Part shown: piece after piece, positions 23,270 to 33,346 of the stretch
How the letters are laid out: each line of letters opens with the position of its first letter
Position numbering within the stretch: position 1 is the first letter of the stretch
Assembly (NCBI RefSeq): GCF_040939455.1
Contig: NC_134107.1
Location: forward strand, 16,493,537 to 16,557,536
DNA length: 64,000 nucleotides
Source of the DNA: Microcebus murinus
Lineage: Eukaryota; Chordata; Mammalia; Primates; Cheirogaleidae
Direction: 5' to 3'
Made by a program: the position numbers and the translations under genes
The notes under the pieces: generated by a model
What the model saw: the letters and a program-made list of their open reading frames with translations, nothing else
Told to the model about the DNA's origin: nothing
Database searches by the model: none

Positions 23270-24250
23270 CAACTCCAACCACCTAGTAATATTCACTGTT
23301 AATATTTTGAGATATGGTCTACTTTTTTATAAGTAGATATAATTTTTTCAATTAAAGCATGGTATAATGCTGCTTTATAATCTGCTTTTTATGAGTCTTC
23401 TCAATCTTATTCAATATTTTTGCACAATGTAATTTTAAACAATTGCTCACACTTCCATCAAAATAATAAACCACAATTAATTTAAACATTCTCCTATTAT
23501 TGATACTTAGTTTGATATAATTTTTTACCATTATATTGAAAACTGTGATGAAGATTCCTGTCAACAACTTTATGCACATGGTTAATTTATAAGAATAAAT
23601 TTCTAAAACCAATATTGCTGAATCAAAGTATATGGATTTCTGCAAGTCTTTCAATTACATTACCAAATTGCACTCCACAAATTTTTATAGTTTATACTTC
23701 CACTAGCATATTTGGGACTATACCTCTCTTTGTGATCTTAACATCAGAAATTATTTTTTCCCATTACTGTCAGTTAATAAATAGAAAATTATATCTCATT
23801 TTATTTAATTTTATATTTATTTGAATACTAATAAAATAGATTTTTATATTTTTTACTTTTGCATATTTCTTTTTTATATTGCCATGATTTATTTTTCTAA
23901 TGATAGGTTTATTTTTGCTGAACTGTAAAAATTCATTTGCTGAAAAATTCATAAGCAAATTCATATACATAATTTGCTTATTTTGTTTTTAACCCACAAA
24001 ACTTTCTAAATTTTTATTATGTCAAAATATCAATATTATGTACTCTGCCCTTTGCTCATATGGTTGTAAATGTTTATCTACCCTGAGATCTGAAAAAATA
24101 TTCATCTACTCTATTTTCTAATTTTCTATCACTTTTTAAAATGTTTGAATCTTAAGTCCATCAGAAATAAATTTTGATTTACATGCATTGGAGAATTAAC
24201 TTCAAAAATGATTAGCCCATTGTCCTAATGTCCTGTTAGGAAATTGATCA
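23270..24250 (-). mobile_element. Antisense old L1 (L1ME-like)
   Basis: AT-rich antisense L1: 'aataaatttctaaaaccaat', 'attgctgaatcaaagtatat', 'ttaccaaattgcactccaca' and 'cccattgtcctaatgtcctg'. Frames of 66-100 codons on both strands here are repeat artefacts. Confidence 0.55.
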
Positions 24251-24279
24251 TTTCTACTTGATTTGAAATAGTGAAAATA

Positions 24280-24440
24280 GTTAATACACTGTACTTTGAG
24301 CATGTACTCTGTGCCAGGACTGTTCTAAAGAATTTTACAGAATAACTTGTTCAAGTCTCACAACAACTTGAGAAGGGTGGAAAGTGTATTTTCAGTTCCA
24401 TTTTACAGATAATTAAACTGATGTACATGGTAGATAGATA
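24280..24440 (-). repeat. MIR SINE (antisense)
   Basis: 'catgtactctgtgccaggac', 'tgttctaaagaattttacag' and 'ttccattttacagataatta' follow antisense MIR order. Confidence 0.6.
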
Positions 24441-24449
24441 CAATATAAT

Positions 24450-24610
24450 AAAGTGATTAAGGGAAGGGACTCTGGAGCCAGCCTGCCTATGTTTAAATTT
24501 CCATTCCAACACTTACTAGTTGTGTAAGTTACTTGGGCAAGTTACTTAACCTCTCTGTGCCTCAATTTCCTCATCTGTAAAACAGTTATAAGAGCCCTTT
24601 ATGGAGGGCA
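24450..24610 (+). repeat. MIR SINE (sense), well preserved
   Basis: 'gggactctggagccagcctg', 'ttacttgggcaagttactta' and 'tcaatttcctcatctgtaaa' are the MIR core in order. Confidence 0.85.
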
Positions 24611-26025
24611 TCATGCTGTATGCTGTACAGAGGGACTGAGGGACACTGGTTAATCTGACACATCAGTTAAGTGAAGATTAGTTAAGAGAGCCTCTCCTAC
24701 ATTTTGTTTGGAACGAACTGCCATAATGAATATCTTATTGGTCCTCCTTTTTTTCAATTGATTCTGTTGTGTTTTCAGTTAAACAATCACATCTTCTGCA
24801 TCTTTTTTAGCTTATTGCATTGATTGGATCATAAAACACAATCCTTAACAAAAGTGATGTTAGCCTTTCTATGTCACTATATTTATATTTGGTTGGATTT
24901 TTTTTCCTTATGTTGAGTGTGAGACTCTGTCTCTAATAGAACACAAACTCCATTTAAATCTTCATAAATAAAATATTTATTTTTCTCAGCTTATTTTAAG
25001 CTATTTTATATTGTATGTTTGCTCACATTTTCTTTTGTTTTTGCCTTTTGTTCTCTGTATTATATTTACTTTTTAAAAACCTTCTGATAATTTGGAATAG
25101 ATAAGGTAGTTTTTGTTCTATTAATGGTTATTATTCATAAATATATGTCTGGATGGATATTTCTCTAATTAGTCACATTTAAATGAAGTATCTCCTGAAT
25201 CCTTCCTTATATAGGTTGAGGAAATTAATATACTTTTATTTCTCCTATCACTATCAGTCTCCCAACTATATAAACTATAAAATGTGCACCTTTATTTTAA
25301 TTTTTGCATTTTGTATTATACATTTTTTCAAGAATTATTCTTGGAAATTCTTTTTTCTCTCAACAGTATTTGTATTAATCATTTAGTGTTAAATTCATAT
25401 CTTACTATTTGATTTTTCAAAGCACATTATTTTATATTACAACTTTCCCAGTCTTAAATTATATATTCTGATTAAACACCCAGAAACCCAGAATCTTTGT
25501 TAAGGGATATTTTTAATTATATTTAGAATCATATATATTTCCTAGGCCCTTATAAATCTGAGAAAATCTTTCTGTTGCTTTTTAACATAAATCACTAAGA
25601 TCTGGGTATAGAATTCTTTCACAACAATTTGTTTCTCTTAAGACTCTATAGATATTATTCTATTGTTTCTTGAATTTTTATATTAAAAATAAAGTTGTAG
25701 TTCAATCTGAAAGTGCTTAATTTATAGGTATTTTTCCCTTTCTAGATGCTTACAAAACTCTTTTTATTCTCCTGTTTATTCTAATGCAATCTGCTATTGC
25801 ATTTTTAGTTTTCTTACTGTCTTTTCTTAGGAAACTCTACTTTAGTTTTAACCTTATTCTATTCACTTCCCTTTGAATCTGAGTCCAAAAGTTTAGGTTC
25901 CTGGTTAAAAATTTAGAGAAAATATTTGAATGAAAGGAAATATATGAAGTTTAAGTATCAGAAAGAATTGGAATAAAATATGTTTGCCTAGTTTTATATG
26001 GAGTCAAAACAACTGAATTTAAAAG
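24611..26025. other. AT-rich DNA, probably decayed L1
   Basis: Very AT-rich, with scattered antisense L1-like phrases ('gggtatagaattctttcaca' near 25605). No gene is supported. Confidence 0.4.
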
Positions 26026-26029
26026 TAAA

Positions 26030-26455
26030 CAACTCATGAATAACTTATAGTATAGCCATAAAATGGGATACTATTAGCAATGGAAAAAATAGAGTATTCC
26101 TACAAAGAAAAGCAAGAATAATCTTTGCAGACATGATATTGAATCCAGTTACAATAAAGCACAGAGGACCGCCAAATCATTATCATTTCATATAGAGGTT
26201 GAAACATAGTTAAACTAATCCACAATGATAAAATTTTTAAAAATATGATTACTTTTGTGAGGGATGGGATAAAGACTGAGAGGAGACATGCAGGATGCTG
26301 TAGGTTACTGGAATTGTTCTAGTTGTTAATCTTGGTAGTAGTTATATTAGCATATTTACTATGTAAAAAAATTATAAGTCAAGCTGTACACTTAAGATTT
26401 GTGAGTTTCTCTGTACATATGTTATATTTCAATGATAATTTTACCAAAAACGTAA
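26030..26455 (+). mobile_element. Old L1 3' end (sense)
   Basis: 'tcaagctgtacacttaagat', 'tttgtgagtttctctgtaca' and 'atgttatatttcaatgataa' form the usual end of L1M elements. An upstream part resembles 'gggatactattagcaatgg'. Confidence 0.6.
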
Positions 26456-26499
26456 ACAATATATCCATTTAAAGTATGTACAACCATACAATTCTTTAT

Positions 26500-26585
26500 T
26501 TTTATACATAACCTAAATATTTGCACTCCCATAATATGCTGAAATTTTAAAAAATTTAAAAAATAAATAAATACAAGCAAAATAT
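26500..26585 (+). mobile_element. Very short L1 3' end (sense)
   Basis: 'tacataacctaaatatttgc', 'actcccataatatgctgaaa' and an A-rich tail are the terminal bases of the strepsirrhine-type L1, 300 bases before OR10Q1. Confidence 0.7.
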
Positions 26586-26861
26586 TAGCTCTCATCAATT
26601 GGATTAAAAATTCCAGAGTAAAATGAAAAAAAATTCACAAGGAACAACTATATGCCTTATCCCCAGGAACTTCTACGGATGACATCTATCCCATTCATGA
26701 AGATTTCCAAGGAAAATTATACCAAACCTTCTATCGTAAATTCATTCCCAAGCATTGTGATTGGAAACTCGATACTAAATAGGTAATTGCAAACCAAATT
26801 TAAAGTCCATGTTTTTATGCAAGCAGTAAAGCTACTCAGCCAACGAGGGCTCAGGGCCTCC

Positions 26862-26877
26862 TATGCTCATTTTGCAG
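26862..26877 (+). other. OR10Q1: Splice acceptor of OR10Q1 coding exon
   Basis: 'tatgctcattttgcag' ends with AG at 26876-26877, five bases before ATG 26883. It excludes the in-frame upstream codons as coding sequence. Confidence 0.6.
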
Positions 26878-26882
26878 AAGGC

Positions 26883-27845
26883 ATGTTTGCTTGGAAACCT
26901 GTCCTCCTCAACCAGTCCGGCCCCACTGAGTTCGTGTTCCGCGTGTTCACCACCGTCCCCGAATTCCAGGCCCTGCTCTTCCTCCTCTTCCTCCTCCTCT
27001 ACGTGATGATCCTTTGCGGCAACACGGCCATCATCTGGGTGGTGTGCACACACAGCTCCCTGCGCACCCCGATGTACTTCTTCCTCTCCAACCTGTCCTT
27101 CCTGGAAATCTGCTACACCACCGTCGTGGTGCCCCTGATGCTCTCCAATATTTGGGGGGCCCAGAAGCCCATTCCGCTGGCCGGATGTGGGGCCCAGATG
27201 TTCTTCTTCGTCACCCTCGGCAGCACGGACTGTTTCCTCCTGGCAGTCATGGCATACGATCGCTACGCGGCCATCTGCCACCCGCTGCACTACACGCTCA
27301 TCATGACCCAGAGGCTGTGCGTGCAGGCGGTGGCCGGCGCGCTGGGCCTGGCCCTCCTGCTCTCCCTGCAGCTCACCGCCCTCATCTTCACCCTGCCCTT
27401 CTGCGGGCGCCGCCGGGAAATCAACCACTTCCTCTGCGACGTGCCCCCGGTCCTGCGCCTGGCCTGTGCGGACACCCGCGTGCACCAGGCTGTCCTCTAT
27501 GTCGTGAGCATCCTGGTGCTGACCGTCCCCTTCCTGCTCATCTGCGTCTCCTACGCGTTCATCACCTCCACCATCCTGCGCATGCGCTCTGCCGAGGGCC
27601 GGCGCCGGGCCTTCTCCACCTGCTCGTCCCACCTCACCGTGGTCCTGCTGCAGTACGGCTGCTGCAGTCTGGTCTACCTGCGCCCGCGCTCCAGCTCCTC
27701 GGAGCACGAGGACCGCCAGATCGCGCTGGTCTACACGTTCGTCACGCCCTTACTCAACCCTGTGATTTACACGCTTAGGAACAAGGACGTCAAAGGTGCC
27801 CTGAGGAGTGCCGTCACCCGTAAAGCAGCCTCTGACGTCAGTTGA
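26883..27845 (+). CDS. OR10Q1: Olfactory receptor OR10Q1 (intact)
   Basis: Odorant GPCR of 320 residues with seven membrane segments, one residue longer than the human protein as I recall it. Signatures: NQS glycosylation site 10-12, GN 46-47, RTPMY 61-65, MAYDRYAAIC 123-132, SY 223-224, FSTCSSH 244-250 and PLLNPVIY 289-296. Cys102 and Cys185 fit the conserved disulfide. NQSGPTEFVFR near the start and SAVTRKAASD at the end mark OR10Q1. The ATG at 26883 follows directly after a splice acceptor, and the frame upstream opens only through non-ATG or intronic codons. The motif after DRY is AA where VA is usual, a mild variant. The coding DNA is far more GC-rich than its AT-rich surroundings, so long stop-free frames appear on the other strand (26832-27707) and in another forward frame (27014-27778). 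Neither resembles a protein. Confidence 0.95.
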   Translation: MFAWKPVLLNQSGPTEFVFRVFTTVPEFQALLFLLFLLLYVMILCGNTAIIWVVCTHSSLRTPMYFFLSNLSFLEICYTTVVVPLMLSNIWGAQKPIPLAGCGAQMFFFVTLGSTDCFLLAVMAYDRYAAICHPLHYTLIMTQRLCVQAVAGALGLALLLSLQLTALIFTLPFCGRRREINHFLCDVPPVLRLACADTRVHQAVLYVVSILVLTVPFLLICVSYAFITSTILRMRSAEGRRRAFSTCSSHLTVVLLQYGCCSLVYLRPRSSSSEHEDRQIALVYTFVTPLLNPVIYTLRNKDVKGALRSAVTRKAASDVS

Positions 27846-28375
27846 AGGCTTAGGGGATCTCGGGGTGTCTGTCTGCTACGTCAACGAACTCTTTGACAAT
27901 GAGAATTGTTTACTTCCCCGCACTTTGCACCTGATATTTCATTTTTTGCCATATTTGCCCCGTGTCCACAATCTGCACTCATTTTCCTGAAGTGCTTTCA
28001 ATAAGGTTTGAAAATTTGGACAAAACTTTCAGTGCAGGAGCTCTGGTCTTTCTAGCCTCAGTTTAAGGAGTCACATCTCACCGATGCCGATTGCTCTTTG
28101 CAGGAACTTCAGACCTCCTGCTGTGAACAAAGGCCGATGGCTTTACACATGCTGCCTCCTGAACAAGCAGTTTATTATATTGTTATATTACATTATATTA
28201 TTATATATTAGTATATTAATTAATTAGAATATTAGTTTATTCTGCAAAACGTGCCTTAAGTAAGGCATAGTCATCAAGAAATACATTTAACTCAAAGAAA
28301 TATATTTTATTATTATTTGGGATATCAATATTGTATGGCAAACCATAGCTTATTTAATGTATCAATTTCCTTCAC
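27846..28375. other. OR10Q1 3' flank
   Basis: No further gene. A variant poly(A)-like 'caataagg' lies near 27998. A TAATA/TTATA-rich stretch occupies 28170-28230. Confidence 0.4.
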
Positions 28376-28499
28376 TCCATACATCCCACTGGTTGCCTTC
28401 ATTTTCTTTCATTCACGCCAGGGAGGGGACAGGAATTTTCACTCATTGACTAAATACCTACTACGTGCCTGCTGTGCTAGGGTATGGAGAACTACATGT
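28376..28499. repeat. MIR/L2-like fragment
   Basis: 'tacctactacgtgcctgctg' and 'tgctagggtatggag' are typical of antisense MIR/L2 ends. It directly precedes the OR10W-like remnant. Confidence 0.45.
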
Positions 28500-28890
28500 C
28501 GTCTTGGTGGCAGCAGTGCCTGCATGAGCGCTCTGCCTAGGCTTCGCTGTTCCACCCGCCTCACCACCTGCTAGGCCTTCACAATGGCTGCTGTTCACAG
28601 ATCCACGCAGCAGGGGGCGCTAACGTTCCTCCCACCTCAGCACAGTCCTGCTGCGCCTCACGGCTGTTCATCTTCAGGTACCTGTGTCCCACTCCAGGTA
28701 AACCCTCAAGTAGAATCCACTTCCCTCTTTAGTGTTCACGGCGGACACCACGCTGCTCAGCCTTCTCATGTACACCCTGAGGAACAAAGAGGTGCAGAGG
28801 ATTCCAGGGACAGTTCTTAACAGGAATTACCTCTTCCAGAACAGCTAGGGGAAGGTGCAACCCATCATGAGTCTGGTACCAGCCCATAAG
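28500..28890 (+). pseudogene. OR10W-like receptor remnant (3' half)
   Basis: This aligns to OR10W1 from membrane segment 5 to past the stop codon. Matching landmarks: 'cacctgctaggccttcacaa' against 'cacctcctacgccttcatag'; 'cctcccacctcagcacagtc' against the [13 protein letters not shown] region; 'tacaccctgaggaacaaaga' against the YTLRN codons; and 'agttcttaacaggaattacc' against the VLTRNCLS codons. Similarity continues into the OR10W1-specific C-terminal tail (28838-28890), which OR10Q1 lacks. Several indels and stops destroy the frame, and nothing upstream of membrane segment 5 is recognisable. It is a dead OR10W paralogue, not a second OR10Q copy. Confidence 0.8.
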
Positions 28891-29720
28891 CTGATTTTAG
28901 TTAGCAACTACAGGAAGAAAGAGCAAGTATCTGCCAGTGGGTATTAAAAAAAAAAATTACCTAAGAAATTGGCATAAAATTCTTGGATGCCATATGGCTT
29001 AAGTTTACCAAAAGCCTTGAAAATGTTCTCTTATTTAATTTCATAATTCTTATTCTAAAAACATAACCTCAGAAAATGGAGTCAAAACTGAAAATGTAAA
29101 GCTTTTTCTTACATTAATAACATGAAAAGTGATTAAAATATAATTTTCAAGAATATTGGCTACAGAAATGTAACAGATTTAAAATCATAATGTTTAATAA
29201 TAAAGGGCAATGTTTATTATTATACCTATAAGTGATAAAATCAAGATTCAAACCTGTATTTACTATAGGAACCCAATTTTCTGAAAATATACATGCATAA
29301 TGATCAATAGAAATATACCAAAAAATTAACATTTGTTGTCTCTAATTTGTACACTTATGAATATTTTTTAATTTTCTTCTTTATTTATGTATTTTCCATG
29401 TTTTCCAAAATAAAACTATGTTTCTCTTACAATCAGAAAAACAATAATGTCTCAAAGAAATCTGAGGTTCATGTAGATTTATTTGGCACATAATCCTCCC
29501 ATGATCACAAAAATATGAAAAAATTGGGATCCACTTTTCCTATTACCTAGATTAGAACTTTTATTTTTTGGTTACTCTTCTTTCCCTTTATAACTGCTTT
29601 TGATGCTTGTAATTTTTAAGCTGGTTTTATGGGGATAAGGAGAAGAACAATAAAGTGTAACACTTACTCTGGGAACAGGCATGGATTTAACAATACATCA
29701 GAAATGCCTTTACTTCTAAG
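28891..29720. other. Intergenic, no gene seen
   Basis: AT-rich. Bases near 28960-29060 may be weakly related to the OR10W1 3' flank (compare 12560-12640), but I could not settle this by eye. Confidence 0.35.
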
Positions 29721-29722
29721 TA

Positions 29723-30470
29723 CAATAGTCCCCTCTTATCCAAGGGCAATATGTTTCAAGACCCTCAGTGGCTGGCTGAAACCATGGAAAGTGCCAAACC
29801 CTATGTATACTATGTTTTTTCCCTACACATACACGTACTTACTTATAATAAAATTTAATTTATAAATTAGGCACAGTAAGAAATTAACAAGAATACTTAA
29901 TAATACAATAGAACAATATACTGTAACTAATAATATACTGTAATAAAAGTTATTTTGAATGTGGGCTCTCTTTTTTCTCTCTGTCTCCCTCTCTCTCTGT
30001 AAGTATTCTATTGTACAGTACTCACCCTTCTTTTGATGATGAAAGATGATAAAATGCCTATGTGATGAGATGTGATGAGGCGAATGACGTAGGCATTGTG
30101 ACGTAGTGTTTGGCTACTATTGACCTTCAGTGCTATGGGAGAAGGAGAATCATATGCTTCAGGTGATCCTGGATCACTGAGCCGTGGTGATGCTGATGGT
30201 TGAATGTCAGGAGCAGATGATGATGATACTAACAGGCGAGCAACATATACAGCATGGATACACTATACAAAGGGATGATTGATGTCCCAGGCAGGACAGA
30301 GTGGAATGGCAAGAGATTTCATCATGTTCAGAACTGTATGTAATTTAATACTTATGAATTGTTTATTTCTGGAATTTTCCATTTAATATTTTTGGACTGC
30401 TGTTGCTTGTAGGTAACTGAAACTATGGAAATCAAATCCACAGATGGAAGTGGTGGGGGTGGGGGGTAGT
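29723..30470. mobile_element. Tigger2/MER8-type DNA transposon
   Basis: It starts after a TA at 29721-29722 with 'caatagtcccctcttatcc' and 'aagaccctcagtggctggct'. The interior includes 'actgtaataaaagttatttt', 'gatgataaaatgcctatgtg', 'acgtaggcattgtgacgtag' and 'ggtgatcctggatcactgag'. It ends 'gtaactgaaactatggaa' and a G-rich terminus. This is the order of non-autonomous Tigger2-class (pogo/mariner superfamily) elements. There is no transposase frame. Confidence 0.8.
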
Positions 30471-30839
30471 TTAAATGCTGAAGGAGAAGAATAAAACTCT
30501 CTGTTTAGTAGGTTCCTTATCAACCTATCCTAGCCAAGTCAGCACATCATGAATCAATTAATTGTACACACTCTGCTAAGCATGGTCTGGAATGCCAACA
30601 AAATGGAAATTTGTTAAGTGTTTTTCCATCCTTCCTTTCATTTGTTATTTAATATCACAAATCATACAGAAAATTAACTTAACTCAAAAAGAAAAGGGTA
30701 AAATGTTACTCTGTTGAAAAGAAGGCCCTAAAGGCTTGATTAATCCTTTCCATGTGAATTATTGGGCTCTCCTAGTTACCTTCCTGTACATATTCTAGGT
30801 GACTAGAATGAGCTCTTCTTTCTTCTTTTTGTCTTCTTT
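30471..30839. other. Intergenic, no gene seen
   Basis: Nothing recognised between the Tigger element and the long L1. Confidence 0.4.
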
Positions 30840-32601
30840 TATTCATTTATTTTTAATTATTATTTATTATTATGGGTACATGTGATGTTTTGATACAGGC
30901 ATTCAATGTGAATTAATCAAATCAGGTTAATTGGGGTATATATCACTTTAGGCATTTAACCCTTCTTTGTGTAAGGAACATTCCAATTTCACTCTTTTAG
31001 TTATTTTAAAGTATACTCTAACTTATTGTTGATTGTAGTCACTTTGTTGTGCTATCAAATATTGTTAATTCTGTCTATGTAACTATATTTTTGAACTCAT
31101 TAACCATCCCCACTTTATCACTCTCTCCCTGCTACCCTTCCCAGCCTCTGGTAACCATCATTCTACTTTCTGCCTCTGTTGAGATAATTTTTTTTTTAAT
31201 ATTTAGCTCCCATATATAAGTGAGAACATGCGAGGTTTGTCCTTCTGTGCTTGGCTTATTTTACTTAACATAATGTTCTACACGTCCATCTATATTGTTT
31301 CAAATGGCAGGATTTCATTCTTTTTTTGTGGGTGAATAATATTCTGTTGCGTATATGTCCCACGTTTTCTTTATGCACTCATCCCTTGGTGGACACTTAG
31401 GTTGATTCCCTTGGCTATTGTGCATAGTGCTGCAACAAACATGAGAGTACGGATATCTTTTCAATATACTGAATTCCCATCCTTTGGATATATACTCAGC
31501 AATGGGATTTATGGTTCATATGGTAGTTCTATTTTCAGGTTTTTTTAGGAAGTTCTGTACTGCTTTCCATAGTGGTTGCTCTAATTTACATTCCTATCAA
31601 CAGTGTACAGAGGGTTCCCCTTTCTCTACATCCTCGACAGCATTCATTATTGCTTATCTTTTTGATAAAAGTCATTTTAACTGAGGTGAGATGATATCTC
31701 ATAGTTTTGATTTGCATTTCTGTAATGACTAATGATGTTGAGCATTTTTTTTCATATACCTTTTGGGCATTTGTATGTCTTCCTTTAGGAAATGTCTATT
31801 CAGATCCTTTGCCCATTTTTAATTTAGATTATTTGATATTTCTCCTATCAAGTTTTTGGAGTTCCTTATATATTCCAGTTATTAATCCCTTGTCAAATGG
31901 GTAGTTTGCAAATATCTTCTCCCATTCTGTGGGTTGTTTCTTCACCTTGTTGATTGTTTCCTTGACTATGTAGAAGTATTTTAGCTTGATGTAATCCCAT
32001 TTGTCCAATTTCAATTTGATTGCCTGTACTTTGGGGGTATTATTCAAGAAGTCTTTGCTCAGACCAATTTCCTGAAGTATTTCTCCAATTTTTAAAATAA
32101 TTTTATAGTTTCAGGTCTTAGATGTAAGTCTTTAATTCATTTTGATTTGATTTTTGTATATGGTGAGAGATAAAGGCCTAATAATTCATTTTTCATATGT
32201 ATATCCAGTTTTCCCAGCACCATTTATTGAAAAGACTGTCCTTTCCCTAGGACATTCTGGCACCTTTGTCAAAGATAAGTTGACTATACATGTATAGATT
32301 TCTTTCTGGGTTCTCTGCTCTGTTCCATTGGTCTATGTATCTGTTTTTATGCCAGTACCATGCTGTTTTGGTTACTACAGATCTGTAGTAGAATTTGAAG
32401 TCAGATAATGTGATTCCTCCAGTTTTGTTGTTTTTGCTCAGGATGGCTTTGATTATTCTGGGTCTTTTGTGATTCCATATAAATTTTAGGATTTTTTTTT
32501 TATTTCTGTGAAGAATGTCATTGATATTTTGGTAGGGATTGCATTGAATCTGTAGATTACTCTGGGTAGTATGAACATTTTAACAATAGTGATTCTTCCA
32601 A
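30840..32601 (-). mobile_element. Long antisense L1, 3' part
   Basis: The antisense L1 starts at its 3' end ('attattatgggtacatgtga') and runs through the 3' UTR into ORF2 ('gagaacatgcgaggtttgtc', 'tatatactcagcaatgggat', 'ccagttttcccagcaccatt'). Homology stops at 32601, where a solo LTR is inserted, and resumes at 33347. Small frames inside are ORF2 debris. Confidence 0.85.
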
Positions 32602-33346
32602 TGCTGGGAGTTGGCCACCCTTCCAGCACAAACAGGTCCCAAGGCAGGATCATCACAAGGGATGTGAAAATAAGAAATAAAGAAATGATATATTATAGAT
32701 GGAGAAAATGATTGAGACAGAGACAAAGAGCAGTTTAAAAGATGGGGGAATCTGGGGTTCTCAGCTTCCTGCAGACCGAGACCCCGAATGAAGTCCCTCA
32801 TTAGGATTTATTGGTACAGCAAATAATTGTCTTTTGTTAGAGAATTGCATATACAGTTCATTTTTTTTTGAGGTTTTCAGGGGAAACTTACCTAATTCTG
32901 TCTACAAGAATAGACGGTTACACAATTTTTCAAAGATAAGCATGTTAAGCTCTAAGTTAGAAACAGACCTAGCTGAGCATACGATGTATAAAATGAAAAC
33001 ACTGAGTCTGTGTACTACTCTAATCTACTTCTTCTAAACACAGAGACATGTAGTCAGGAGTGAAGCAGGAATAACCTTGAAGTCTAGGATAGCTTCAGCT
33101 GCATGTTATCTACTGGGCAGGCATTTTAATCAGCTTCTCCACCAAGGGCCCAAACCAAACTTCTGCTTTGCAAAAAAAACTCAAGGCAGAAAAAGAAGAA
33201 ATGCTGCTTTGCAAACGTGCTCTGACAATGCCCCTCTTGTTGGAAGCAGCTTCTATTTTGTGAACTAACACATCCACAGATTCCTTTAAGGCAAAGATGT
33301 GCAAAACCCCTGAAACTTCTCACATCTCTTAGTCTATTTCCCAACA
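32602..33346 (-). mobile_element. Solo LTR, class II (ERVK-like), inserted in L1
   Basis: The 745-base segment begins TG and ends CA and is flanked by an exact 6-base target duplication, TTCCAA (32596-32601 and 33347-33352). Removing the segment and one TTCCAA restores the uninterrupted L1 word 'ttccaatccatgagcatgg'. Read on the minus strand it starts TGTTGGGAAATAG, has AATAAA (complement of about 32803-32808) in the last third, and then a 'ggtctcggtctgcaggaagc' segment typical of the R/U5 end of class II LTRs. No viral genes are present. Confidence 0.85.

Noticed and set aside
26832..27707. 291-codon open frame antisense to OR10Q1
   Set aside because: Composition is dominated by Glu, Gly, Ala and His from reading GC-rich receptor codons backwards. 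There is no domain, and OR10Q1 on the other strand is unambiguous.
27014..27778. 254-codon alternative forward frame inside OR10Q1
   Set aside because: A shifted frame of the receptor with Pro/His/Leu-rich composition and no known protein features.
28891..29100. Extension of OR10W1 3' flank homology beyond the remnant
   Set aside because: A few short resemblances ('ccaaaagccttgaaaatgtt' against 'ccaaagactttaaaatattt') could equally come from LINE-derived sequence. Not firm enough without an alignment.
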